From Streptomyces sp. NRRL WC-3618 (GTDB lineage Bacteria; Actinomycetota; Actinomycetes; Streptomycetales; Streptomycetaceae): a DNA stretch of 64,000 nucleotides. Below, one piece after another: positions 15,981 to 23,568 of this stretch (its first letter is position 1; each line of letters begins with the position of its first letter). The DNA lies in assembly GCF_001280005.1 (NCBI RefSeq), contig NZ_LGDW01000236.1, positions 120,298-184,297 of the forward strand. The letters run 5' to 3'. The translations under genes and the position numbers were made by a program. The notes beneath the pieces were generated by a model. The model saw only the letters and a program-made list of their open reading frames with translations. It had not been told where the DNA came from and made no database searches.

Positions 15981-16682
15981 TCAGAAGTCGAAGCCGAGCT
16001 GGCCCTCGATCTCCGGAACGTTCCCGGTCGCCCAGCTGCGCGCCTTCTTGAGGTGCCGCCACTGGGGCAGCGCATCAAGATACGCCCACGACAGCCGGTG
16101 GTACGGGGTGGGCCCCCGCTCCTCCAGCGCGGCCTTGTGCACGGGCGACGGGTACCCGGCGTTGGCCGCAAAACCGAAGTCTCCATGGTCGATACCCAGT
16201 TCGGCCATCATTTTGTCGCGCTGAACCTTGGCGATCACGGACGCCGCCGCGACCGCCACGCACGACTGGTCACCCTTGATCACCGTGCGGACCTGCCACG
16301 GCGACCCGAGATAGTCGTGCTTCCCGTCGAGGATGACCGCGTCGGGGCGGACCGGCAAGGCATCCAGGGCGCGCTCCGCGGCGAGCCGCAGTGCCGCCGT
16401 CATCCCCAGGTCGTCAATCTCCTCCGGAGAGGCGTGTCCCAACGCGTACGACGTGACCCATTCCCGCAGCACTTCCGCGAGTTGGGTACGCCGCTTGACC
16501 GCGAGGAGCTTGGAGTCGGTGAGTCCCTCGGGGGGCCGCCGGAGACCGGTGACCGCCGCGCAGACGGTGACGGGACCGGCCCACGCGCCCCGCCCGACCT
16601 CGTCGACGCCGGCGATGACCTTCGCTCCGGTCGTGGCGCGCAGGGAGCGCTCGACGGTGTGGGTGGGTGCTTCGTACGGCAT
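15981..16682 (-). CDS. rnhB: Ribonuclease HII
   Basis: Cleaves the RNA strand of RNA-DNA hybrids and removes misincorporated ribonucleotides. 233 aa. The family signature is complete: [15 protein letters not shown] (about 23-37) with the first catalytic Asp-Glu pair, VILDG (about 117-121), and SVIAKVQRD followed by [10 protein letters not shown] toward the C-terminus. The ATG at 16682 starts the conserved reading frame. The Pro-rich protein gene follows it. Cytoplasmic. Confidence 0.96.
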   Translation of the reverse strand: MPYEAPTHTVERSLRATTGAKVIAGVDEVGRGAWAGPVTVCAAVTGLRRPPEGLTDSKLLAVKRRTQLAEVLREWVTSYALGHASPEEIDDLGMTAALRLAAERALDALPVRPDAVILDGKHDYLGSPWQVRTVIKGDQSCVAVAAASVIAKVQRDKMMAELGIDHGDFGFAANAGYPSPVHKAALEERGPTPYHRLSWAYLDALPQWRHLKKARSWATGNVPEIEGQLGFDF

Positions 16683-16742
16683 GGCGGTCTTAGCCTACGC
16701 CGCCCGGAACCCCGCTCGACACCCCGGTTCCCGCAAGCGACT

Positions 16743-17366
16743 TCAGGCTCTTGCCGCCCGGAGCAGCGGAACCATCAGCTGGTCGACCATCTCCTCGATG
16801 TCCCGCTCCCCCCATTCGCTCGCGCACACCTTCGTGCGGTACATCATCATCGCCGGAATGGCGTCGAACACGTAGCCGTTCGCAGCGTCGGGACGCGTCT
16901 CCCCCCGCTCGATTCCCCGGTCGATGATCTCCCCCAGGAGCCTGACCGTCGGCTCGACGACCCCTCCGAAGATCAGGCTCTGAAAGCGTTCCACCTGCGG
17001 GCTGTCGCATTCGTGAATCACCGAGCGCAGCGCGAATCCGGGGCGCGAGAACATCGCCGCCCGCACCTGCCGGCACAGCTCGACAAGGTCGTCCCGAACG
17101 TTCCCGAGGTCGGGCGCCCGGTCGAAGCGCGGCAGCCCGGCCTGGAGCGCGTCCGCGACGAGGTCCTCCTTCGAGGGCCAGCGCCGGTAGACCGCGGCCT
17201 TGCCGGTCTGCGCTCCGGCGGCGACACCCTCCATCGTGAGCCCGTTCCAGCCGACGGTACTGAGTTGTTCCAGCGCGGCATCGAGGATCGCCGCTTCGAG
17301 CACGGCGCCGCGCCGGCGGGGGGAGGCCGGCCGAGCGGATGCGGCCGTCCAGCGCGAAGTAACCAT
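16743..17366 (-). CDS. TetR-family repressor of the adjacent efflux pump
   Basis: 207 aa. The N-terminal helix-turn-helix lies at about residues 20-65 (EAAILDAALEQLSTVGWNGLTMEGVAAGA, TGKAAVYRRWPSKEDLVADAL), followed by an all-helical ligand-binding domain. The ATG at 17366 has GGAG eight bases upstream; an in-frame start further up (17492) would place coding sequence inside the intergenic operator area. It diverges from the MFS efflux gene across 226 bases that contain two identical 20-bp palindromes. The simplest model is drug-relieved repression of both genes. The ligand is unknown. Confidence 0.9.
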   Translation of the reverse strand: MVTSRWTAASARPASPRRRGAVLEAAILDAALEQLSTVGWNGLTMEGVAAGAQTGKAAVYRRWPSKEDLVADALQAGLPRFDRAPDLGNVRDDLVELCRQVRAAMFSRPGFALRSVIHECDSPQVERFQSLIFGGVVEPTVRLLGEIIDRGIERGETRPDAANGYVFDAIPAMMMYRTKVCASEWGERDIEEMVDQLMVPLLRAARA

Positions 17367-17500
17367 CTGAGTGTCTCCAGCGAGCAAGGGGGAGCGACGA
17401 GTGCGAGGATTATCAGGATTGTCGGAATTGCCATGATCACCGACGCGGTGAATCGCCGAGATTACCCGGGCGACCGCCATGCGAGCCGACAAACGAGTTC

Positions 17501-17520
17501 AGTGAACGCTTGCGTTCACT
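17501..17520. promoter_or_regulatory. Palindromic operator 1, TetR/MFS
   Basis: AGTGAACGCTTGCGTTCACT, a 20-bp palindrome with perfect 9-bp arms, on the tetR side of the gap. With four flanking bases (17521-17524, GTCG) it is the exact reverse complement of operator 2 with its flank. Confidence 0.8.
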
Positions 17521-17539
17521 GTCGGGGACTCACTACCGT

Positions 17540-17569
17540 TTGACGCGACAGTGAACGCAAGCGTTCACT
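17540..17569 (+). promoter_or_regulatory. MFS promoter -35 and palindromic operator 2
   Basis: TTGACG (17540-17545) is a good -35. The 20-bp palindrome AGTGAACGCAAGCGTTCACT (17550-17569) covers the spacer and -10 region, so bound repressor would block RNA polymerase. Centres of the two operators are 49 bp apart. Confidence 0.75.
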
Positions 17570-17592
17570 AGTGCTCTTATGGGGGACCCATA

Positions 17593-19149
17593 GTGACTAC
17601 CTCTTCGCTGATGAAGGACCAGAAACCAGGTGCGGCCCGCCGGGAGGGGCATCCCGGCATAGCACTCACCGTCATCGCGGCCTGCCAACTCATGGTGGTA
17701 CTCGACGCGACGATTGTGAATATCGCCCTGCCACACATTCAAGGCGCCCTCGAGTTCAGCACCACCGACCTCACGTGGGTGGTCAGCGCGTACACCCTCA
17801 CCTTCGGCGGCCTGCTGCTGCTCGGCGGCCGGGCCGGTGACATCCTCGGCCGCCGCCGCGTGTTCATGACCGGCATCCTGCTGTTCATCGCCGCCTCCTT
17901 GCTGGGCGGACTCGCCCAGGAGCCTTGGCAGTTGCTGGCCGCGCGGGCCCTGCAGGGCGTGGGTGGCGCGATCGCCTCGCCCACAGCGCTGGCGCTCATC
18001 ACCACGACGTTCGCCGAAGGCCCGGCGCGGAACCGGGCGTTCGGGGTCTTCGCCGCCGTCTCGGCCGGCGGCGGCGCCGTCGGCCTGCTCGCCGGCGGCA
18101 TGCTCACGGAGTGGCTCAACTGGCGCTGGGTGCTCTTCGTCAACGTACCGATCGGCATTCTGATCGCCGTGCTCACGCCGGTGTACATCGGCGAGTCCGC
18201 ACGTCATCCGGGCCGCTTCGACCTCATGGGCGCGCTGACCTCGACACTGGGCATGGCGTCCCTCGTGTACGGCTTCATCCGCGCGGCGGAGGACGGCTGG
18301 CGGGACAGCCTGACCCTGGCGGCCTTCGGCACGGCGATGGTCCTGCTGGCCACCTTCGTCTTCGTGGAGATGCGCGCCGCGGAGCCGATCACCCCGCTGA
18401 AGATGTTCGCCGACCGCAACCGCTCGGGCACGTACGTGATCATGCTGAGCCTGGCCGCCGCGATGTTCGGCATGTTCTTCTTCATCGTTCTGTTCGTCCA
18501 GAACGTCCTGCTGTACACGCCGATCGAGGCGGGCCTCGCCTTCCTGCCGGTGACCTTCGCGATCGCCATTGGCGCGGGCCTGTCGCAGCGTTTCCTGCCG
18601 ATCTTCGGGCCCAAACCGTTCATGGTGACCGGATCGACGCTGGTCACGCTCGGGCTCGCCTGGCAGACGTTCATCACCCCCGACAGCTCCTACGTCGGCG
18701 GGGTGCTCGGCCCGATGCTGGTGTTCGGCTTCGGCATGGGCCTGAACTTCGTGACACTGACCCTGACGGCGGTCTCCGGGGTCGCCCCGCACGAGGCGGG
18801 CGCCGCGTCCGGGCTGCTCAACACCACGCAGCAGGTGGGTGGTTCGCTCGGTCTCTCCATCCTGACGACGGTGTTCAGCGCGGCCAGCCGTAACGAGGCG
18901 GTGGAACAGGTGTCCAAGTTCCTCGCCGTGGCCACGCCGGAGCAGAAGGCGGAGTTCGCCAGGACCAAGCAACTCCCCGCCCCTTGGAGCCACGAGGTGC
19001 TCGCCCACGGCATCGCCACGGCCTTCATCCCGGCCGCCGCGATGGCCCTGGTGGCCCTCGCCACCGCCTGCTTCGTGATCCGCGTCCGCAAGAGCGACCT
19101 GGAGGCCCTGGCAGGCACGGCGAGCACCGCGGGTCCGGCGGGCGGCTGA
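17593..19149 (+). CDS. MFS drug-efflux transporter, DHA2/EmrB type
   Basis: 518 aa, about 14 membrane segments, proton-driven export of drugs or metabolites. It shows the family motifs LDATIVNIALPHIQ in TM1, GGRAGDILGRRRVF in the TM2-TM3 loop, an AARALQGVGGA segment in TM4, and a conserved block LNTTQQVGGSLGLSI in TM13. GTG at 17593 is preceded by GGGGGA at a six-base distance. Divergently paired with the TetR gene and very probably its target. Expected in the cytoplasmic membrane; the substrate cannot be deduced. Confidence 0.93.
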   Translation: MTTSSLMKDQKPGAARREGHPGIALTVIAACQLMVVLDATIVNIALPHIQGALEFSTTDLTWVVSAYTLTFGGLLLLGGRAGDILGRRRVFMTGILLFIAASLLGGLAQEPWQLLAARALQGVGGAIASPTALALITTTFAEGPARNRAFGVFAAVSAGGGAVGLLAGGMLTEWLNWRWVLFVNVPIGILIAVLTPVYIGESARHPGRFDLMGALTSTLGMASLVYGFIRAAEDGWRDSLTLAAFGTAMVLLATFVFVEMRAAEPITPLKMFADRNRSGTYVIMLSLAAAMFGMFFFIVLFVQNVLLYTPIEAGLAFLPVTFAIAIGAGLSQRFLPIFGPKPFMVTGSTLVTLGLAWQTFITPDSSYVGGVLGPMLVFGFGMGLNFVTLTLTAVSGVAPHEAGAASGLLNTTQQVGGSLGLSILTTVFSAASRNEAVEQVSKFLAVATPEQKAEFARTKQLPAPWSHEVLAHGIATAFIPAAAMALVALATACFVIRVRKSDLEALAGTASTAGPAGG

Positions 19150-19664
19150 TCTCCCGGCAGCGGACCCACAGACGCTGCTGACGGCCCCACGAGTCAGGGG
19201 TGCGTCCCTCCGACGCCCTGAGCGACGCATCCCTGCTTCGCGGAACCACGCAGGCCACGGCTGACGTCACTTCCCCGGCGCCCCGGGTCCGCACCCGCCG
19301 GCGGCCATGTCACCGCGAACGCCGCACCGCCACATACAGCGGCCGACACGCAAGCCACGGTCGGCGCCACTCCCCCGGGCACCCCCGGCCCGCAAGCACA
19401 GCCCCGACGGAACCTCGTCCGCCAAGGCGGCGCTACACCTCACGTAGAACTCCGGGACCGCATACAGCGGCCGCGTGCGCGTGCATTCGACAGCTGACGC
19501 CACTCACCACCCCGCGCCCCCGGAGGGCCGCGCATGGGCGAGATCCGGCCGCTGGCTCCACTCCCCGGCGACCTGTACCGACGGCGTTCGCGGCGGCCCC
19601 GCCGACGTACGCCCTCTCCACGCGCGCGTACCTCGACGGCTGCTCCGGTGGCTCACCGCGCGCG
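19150..19664. other. Intergenic region after the MFS gene
   Basis: About 515 bases between the convergent ends of the MFS and ADP-ribosylhydrolase genes. The only internal repetition I see is a loose pair, ATACAGCGGCC at about 19334 and 19465. Open frames here are short, Arg/Pro-rich and without start signals. No gene supported. Confidence 0.6.
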
Positions 19665-20570
19665 CTACGCCCCCGAGGGCGCCCACTCCGGCAGTTCTTC
19701 CGTCCGTTGCAGCCACGCCGTCGGCGGTGTCCCGGCCTTTCCCGCGGCGAGTACGCCGCCCACGATGGCGCAGTTCGTGTCCACGTCGCCGCCCACCTGG
19801 GCCGTCGCCCAGAACGCCTGTTCGTAGTCACCCAGGGCACGCGCCGCCGACCAGAGCGCGAACGGCACCGTGTCGTGCGCCGACGTACGCCGGCCACAGC
19901 CCAGTACGGCCGCGACGGTCCCGGCGTCGGCGTAGTCGAGCATGTCTCGGGCGCGCCGCAGCCCGACGGACACGGCACTTCTCGGGACGAGCGCGATCAC
20001 ACCGTCGAGAAGCTCACCGGGGCTCGGCGGGCCGCCCGTGGCGGCCACCAGGGCGGCGCCCGCGGCGACCGCCATGGCGCCGACGACGGCCTCGCGGTGC
20101 TGGTGCGTGGGATAGGCGGAGATCTCCGCCTGATGGGTGGCCTGCTCGGGGTCGTCCGCGTACCAGGCGCCCAGAGGGGCGATGCGCATGGCCGCGCCGT
20201 TGCCCCACGACCCCTGGCCGTTGAACAGGGTGGACGCCAGTTCGCGCCAGTCGCCGCCCTCCCGGACCAGCCGCAGGAGCCGGTTCACCGCGGGGCCGTA
20301 CCCGCGGTCGAAGTCGTGGTGCTGCGCGAAGGAGCGGGCCAGGGCGTCCTGGTCGACGCGGTGGTGCGCGGCCAGCACGGCCACCACGGAACACGCCATC
20401 TCCGTGTCGTCCGTCCACTGCCAGGGGCCGGGCGGCAGCTCGCGGAGCTTGAGCAGGGGGTGATTCACGGGCACGAAGAACTGCGACCCCAGCGCATCCC
20501 CCACCGCAAGCCCGCGGAGGCTTGCCAGGGCGCGCTCCAGGCGCTCGTGGGAAGAGGAATCAGCAGTCAT
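19665..20570 (-). CDS. ADP-ribosylglycohydrolase family protein
   Basis: 301 aa, DraG/ARH family: removes ADP-ribose from proteins, nucleic acids or small molecules in a Mg-dependent reaction. All metal-site motifs are present: GLAVGDALGSQ (about 20-30), WTDDTEMA (about 52-58) and GGDVDTNCAIVGGVLAA near residue 270. All-helical, cytoplasmic. The ATG at 20570 lies 12 bases after the stop codon of the histidine-phosphatase gene, so the two are almost certainly co-transcribed. The physiological target is unknown; no ADP-ribosyltransferase is seen nearby. Confidence 0.92.
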   Translation of the reverse strand: MTADSSSHERLERALASLRGLAVGDALGSQFFVPVNHPLLKLRELPPGPWQWTDDTEMACSVVAVLAAHHRVDQDALARSFAQHHDFDRGYGPAVNRLLRLVREGGDWRELASTLFNGQGSWGNGAAMRIAPLGAWYADDPEQATHQAEISAYPTHQHREAVVGAMAVAAGAALVAATGGPPSPGELLDGVIALVPRSAVSVGLRRARDMLDYADAGTVAAVLGCGRRTSAHDTVPFALWSAARALGDYEQAFWATAQVGGDVDTNCAIVGGVLAAGKAGTPPTAWLQRTEELPEWAPSGA

Positions 20571-20582
20571 CGCCCTGTCACT

Positions 20583-21242
20583 CTATCCGGTGACTCCATA
20601 CGATTCCGGCTCACGCCAACGCTCGAACGGCCGGTCAAGGGTGTACCTGCCGTCACTCCCGAGAACGAGCATCCGCATCTCCGCGTTCCCGGGATTGGAC
20701 AGCGACTCGAACTCCGCGACCGTCCAGTGGAACCAGCGCATGCAGAACAGCCGCATGGCCAGCCCGTGGGTCACCAGCAGCACGTTCGGCGGATGGTCGG
20801 GAGCCTCGAAGCTGCGGTACAGGCTCTCCAGGAAGCCACCGACCCGGTCGTACACATCGGCCCCGGACTCCCCCTGGGCGAAGCGGTAGAAGAAGTGCCC
20901 GTACGCGTCCCGGTATGCCTTCTGCAGCCGTACGTCGTCCCGGTCCTGCCAGTTGCCCCAGTCCTGCTCGCGGAGGCGGGGCTCCTCTCGCACACGTATG
21001 TGGTCGGGGTTCAGGCTGAACGCGCGCAGGGTCTCGTGCGTACGACGGTAGGGGGAGACGTACACGCTGACCTGCTCCTGCCCGAACACCTCGCGCAGGC
21101 GCTTGCCCGTCTCCTCCGCCTGTCGCCAGCCGCGTTCGGTGAGGGCGAGGGCGTGGTCCGGCTCGCGCTCGTAGACGGTGTCATCGGCATTGCCCATTGA
21201 CTCGCCGTGCCGGACAAGGACGATGCGCCGTGGTCTTACCAT
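20583..21242 (-). CDS. Histidine phosphatase family protein (phosphoglycerate mutase-like)
   Basis: 219 aa. Opens with VLVRHGESMGN, the phosphohistidine-forming RHG motif, followed by ALTERGWRQAEETG, VSPYRRTHET (second-site Arg), QGESGADVYDR (acid) and VLLVTHGLAMR (second His): a full active site. It hydrolyses a phosphomonoester; the substrate cannot be told. First gene of a two-gene unit with the ADP-ribosylhydrolase. No ribosome site, but TAGGGT (21254-21249) ends six bases before the ATG at 21242, fitting a leaderless mRNA. Confidence 0.92.
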   Translation of the reverse strand: MVRPRRIVLVRHGESMGNADDTVYEREPDHALALTERGWRQAEETGKRLREVFGQEQVSVYVSPYRRTHETLRAFSLNPDHIRVREEPRLREQDWGNWQDRDDVRLQKAYRDAYGHFFYRFAQGESGADVYDRVGGFLESLYRSFEAPDHPPNVLLVTHGLAMRLFCMRWFHWTVAEFESLSNPGNAEMRMLVLGSDGRYTLDRPFERWREPESYGVTG

Positions 21243-21369
21243 GCCAAAACCCTAGATCGGGTCGGCGCCGACCGGGCACTCGCGCGGCCTCTATACGGCG
21301 TATGTCGCACATGTCGTGCGCGCCGGAGCACACAGCGTTCCGATCTCGGGCTGTCCAAGCGGGCCGATC

Positions 21370-21975
21370 TCAGACTGTCCAGGTGGGTTCCAGCTCGACT
21401 ATGTCACCGGCGAGAGCCGCGACATCCGCCTCCAGTTGCGCCCGCAGCGCCAGCCGCTCCACCCGCTCGGCCCGGTACTTGCCGTGCTCGGCGGCCGACC
21501 GCCACATCGACATGATCAGGAACTCGTGCCCCGGCGCCTCGCCGAACAGCCCGCGCACCATGCCGGGCGAACCCGCCATCGCCGGATTCCAGACCTTCTC
21601 CTGCATCAGCGCGAAGTGCTCGGCACGCTCCTCGTGGACACGGCAGTACGCCACCCTTACCAGGTCGGAGTCCGTGAAGCGCGGCTCGAAGCCGGTCTTC
21701 ACGTCGAAACGGTGGTCGAAGAGCTTGACCTGCTGGTCCTTGAAGGTGCCCGACTGAGCGGTGGCGAGCCGGTCATGGGACCGGGCCATGAAGGAGTCGT
21801 AGAAGGCGCGGCTCTCCCAGAAAGCGAAGACGTGTGCCACGCCGGGACGCCCCCGGCTCCAGCCCCCGCCCTGCCCCCGGAATCCCGGCTCCCCCAGAAG
21901 TCCCGCCCACTTTCGCTGCCCCCGTTCGAAACCGCGGCGGTCCACCACGGTGCAGCGAATCCACTTGACCAGCAC
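21370..21975 (-). CDS. YdbC-like protein (DUF4937)
   Basis: 201 aa. It opens MLVKWIRCTVVDRRGFERGQRKWAGL, like Bacillus YdbC and the DUF4937 family, and contains two related ferredoxin-like (dimeric alpha/beta barrel type) halves. The first is AHVFAFWESRAFYDSFM and the second FLIMSMWRSAAEHGKY, each preceded by a WxxxxG region. Such folds occur in small monooxygenases and haem-handling proteins; function here is unknown. GTG at 21975 is chosen by family alignment, and TACGAT (21987-21982) six bases upstream supports a leaderless start. The gene diverges from terD. Confidence 0.75.
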   Translation of the reverse strand: MLVKWIRCTVVDRRGFERGQRKWAGLLGEPGFRGQGGGWSRGRPGVAHVFAFWESRAFYDSFMARSHDRLATAQSGTFKDQQVKLFDHRFDVKTGFEPRFTDSDLVRVAYCRVHEERAEHFALMQEKVWNPAMAGSPGMVRGLFGEAPGHEFLIMSMWRSAAEHGKYRAERVERLALRAQLEADVAALAGDIVELEPTWTV

Positions 21976-22127
21976 CGCGCCATCGTAAGGGCTCGGAGCG
22001 TGGCGCCGGTCACGCTCCGGCGGAGTGCGACCGCGCGAGCGCCCCCGCGCGCGTGGCACGATGGACAACCAGCTGTGCTGTACCGGCAGTTGGAGCGAGC
22101 ACACGGCGAACGGGGAAGGGAAGTCTG

Positions 22128-22661
22128 GTGAAGGCCCTCAACAAGGGGATCCGCAAGGTCGAAGTCTCACTGAAGTGGGACCCGAGTCCGACGGGCGAGC
22201 CGCCCACCGATCTCGACATCGTCGCCGCGACCTACCCGGCGACCGATCCGTACGGCGATCCCGCCTACGTGGTGCATTTCGACAGCCGCTCCCCGGACGG
22301 CACGATCACCCTCAACCGGGACAGCAAGGACGGCAAGGGCTTCGGCTGGGACGAGGTCATGACGCTGGAGTTCGACCGGCTGGCCGCCGAGTACGCGCGC
22401 GTCGTAGTCGGCGTCATCATCCAACAGCGTTCCACGCACCGGACGTTCGTCGGTGTCCGGGGACCGGGCCTGCGCATCCGCGAGGGCTACACCGTCCTCG
22501 CCGAGGACGACTTCGGCGGCGTTCTGGGGTCCACGGCGGCCACGGTCGGAGAGTTCGTCCGCGACGAGAGTGGGTCGTGGGACTTCCACTCCGGCGTCCA
22601 GGGCTTCGAGGAGGACCCCTCGACGTTCACCAGGGAGATGGGCCGCTCACGTCAGAGCTGA
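22128..22661 (+). CDS. TerD-family protein
   Basis: 177 aa, calcium-binding beta-sandwich of the TerD family, linked with tellurite resistance, phage defence and stress or development in Streptomyces. Visible features: VEVSLKWDPSP (about 10-20), DLDIVAATY (about 27-35), the Gly/Asp-rich VVHFDSRSPDGTI and NRDSKDGKGFGWDE stretches that would form the calcium sites, and FVGVRGPGLRI. GTG at 22128 has GGAAGGG seven bases upstream. It overlaps the convergent DUF2785 gene by 10 bases. Only one Ter protein is here, so no complete ter operon. Confidence 0.88.
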   Translation: MKALNKGIRKVEVSLKWDPSPTGEPPTDLDIVAATYPATDPYGDPAYVVHFDSRSPDGTITLNRDSKDGKGFGWDEVMTLEFDRLAAEYARVVVGVIIQQRSTHRTFVGVRGPGLRIREGYTVLAEDDFGGVLGSTAATVGEFVRDESGSWDFHSGVQGFEEDPSTFTREMGRSRQS

Positions 22662-23467
22662 TCCCTCCCCGAAAGGGAAGGCAGGCCGGGGGTGACGATC
22701 GCGAGGGTGGCGGCCAGCGCGTCGAGTACGGCCTCCCGATGGGTGACCGTACTAGGCGGGCCGTCCCCTGTCGGCGTCAGCAGTCCGCGGTCAACCAGTA
22801 GGTACAGCGTGCGCAGTGTGCGCATGGTGTTGGAGGCCCACGGGGGAACCGGCCCCGGCTCCCCCGTCCGGAACGCCGCAGCGACGGCTTCCAGCCATCC
22901 CACCGACTCGTCGGCACTCAGCCCGGGCCGGCACAGGATCCGGGCCAGCGCACGAGCGATCCGGTCGTCCTCCTGGGCGTCGAAGACCTGCTCGGTGCCG
23001 GCCAGCAGCCGCGCGACGGCCAGTTCGAACAGCGGCGCGGGTTCCTGCTGCGGGCGCCGCGCGAGGGCCCCGAGCAGATCAGCCCCGTGCGCGGCGGCAT
23101 GCACCCAGCCCAGCACAGGGTCGTACCCGCGCAGATCGGTCTCGCCGGGATACCACCCGGCGAACGCCTCCCACCACTCCTGCCGCCAGTCCCCCGCGTC
23201 GACGATCCGGGCGAGGACAAGCGGGGCGAACGCGCGCGCCTGAACACCGGGATCGTCGAACAGCCCGGCCATACGATCCCCGAACCACCCTCGCTCCGCC
23301 GCGTCGAGGCCGGGTATCCAGCGGACAGCCGCGCCGTACGCCCCCTCGTCACGGACCACGGGATCCGGGGAACGGAGATCCGCGACCAGCGCCTCGAGCG
23401 CGGCGGCCCGGGCAGCCGCGGAGAGTTCACCGATGTCACCGTCGTGGCGTCGCAACGTGTCGTCCAT
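22652..23467 (-). CDS. DUF2785 domain-containing protein
   Basis: 271 aa, all-helical, soluble. It matches DUF2785 as I recall it: helical hairpins LRSPDPVVRDEGAYGAAVRWI, RAFAPLVLARIVDAGDW, DLRGYDPVLGWVHAAAHGADLL (the most conserved block), DDRIARALARIL. Resembles HEAT-like helical repeats. The function of the family is unknown. No ribosome site; TAACCT (23479-23474) ends six bases before the ATG at 23467, fitting a leaderless mRNA. Its 3' end overlaps terD tail to tail. Confidence 0.8.
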   Translation of the reverse strand: MDDTLRRHDGDIGELSAAARAAALEALVADLRSPDPVVRDEGAYGAAVRWIPGLDAAERGWFGDRMAGLFDDPGVQARAFAPLVLARIVDAGDWRQEWWEAFAGWYPGETDLRGYDPVLGWVHAAAHGADLLGALARRPQQEPAPLFELAVARLLAGTEQVFDAQEDDRIARALARILCRPGLSADESVGWLEAVAAAFRTGEPGPVPPWASNTMRTLRTLYLLVDRGLLTPTGDGPPSTVTHREAVLDALAATLAIVTPGLPSLSGRDQL

Positions 23468-23500
23468 GGGCGGAGGTTACGCGGCCCACGACACGACGAA

Positions 23501-23533
23501 GGAGGGGCACCGGCACATGGCCGGCGCCCCTCC
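23501..23533 (-). terminator. Terminator downstream of nrdJ
   Basis: GGAGGGGC (23501-23508) pairs with GCCCCTCC (23526-23533), extended inward by CCGG/CCGG past one A-C mismatch. It lies 35-70 bases after the nrdJ stop and before the next gene start. Confidence 0.75.
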
Positions 23534-23568
23534 TCCTTCACTCACCGGTCAGGGAGCGTCCGTCGAGG

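Noticed and set aside
19200..19660. Small open frames after the MFS gene
   Set aside because: No ribosome site or leaderless -10, biased composition, no family resemblance.
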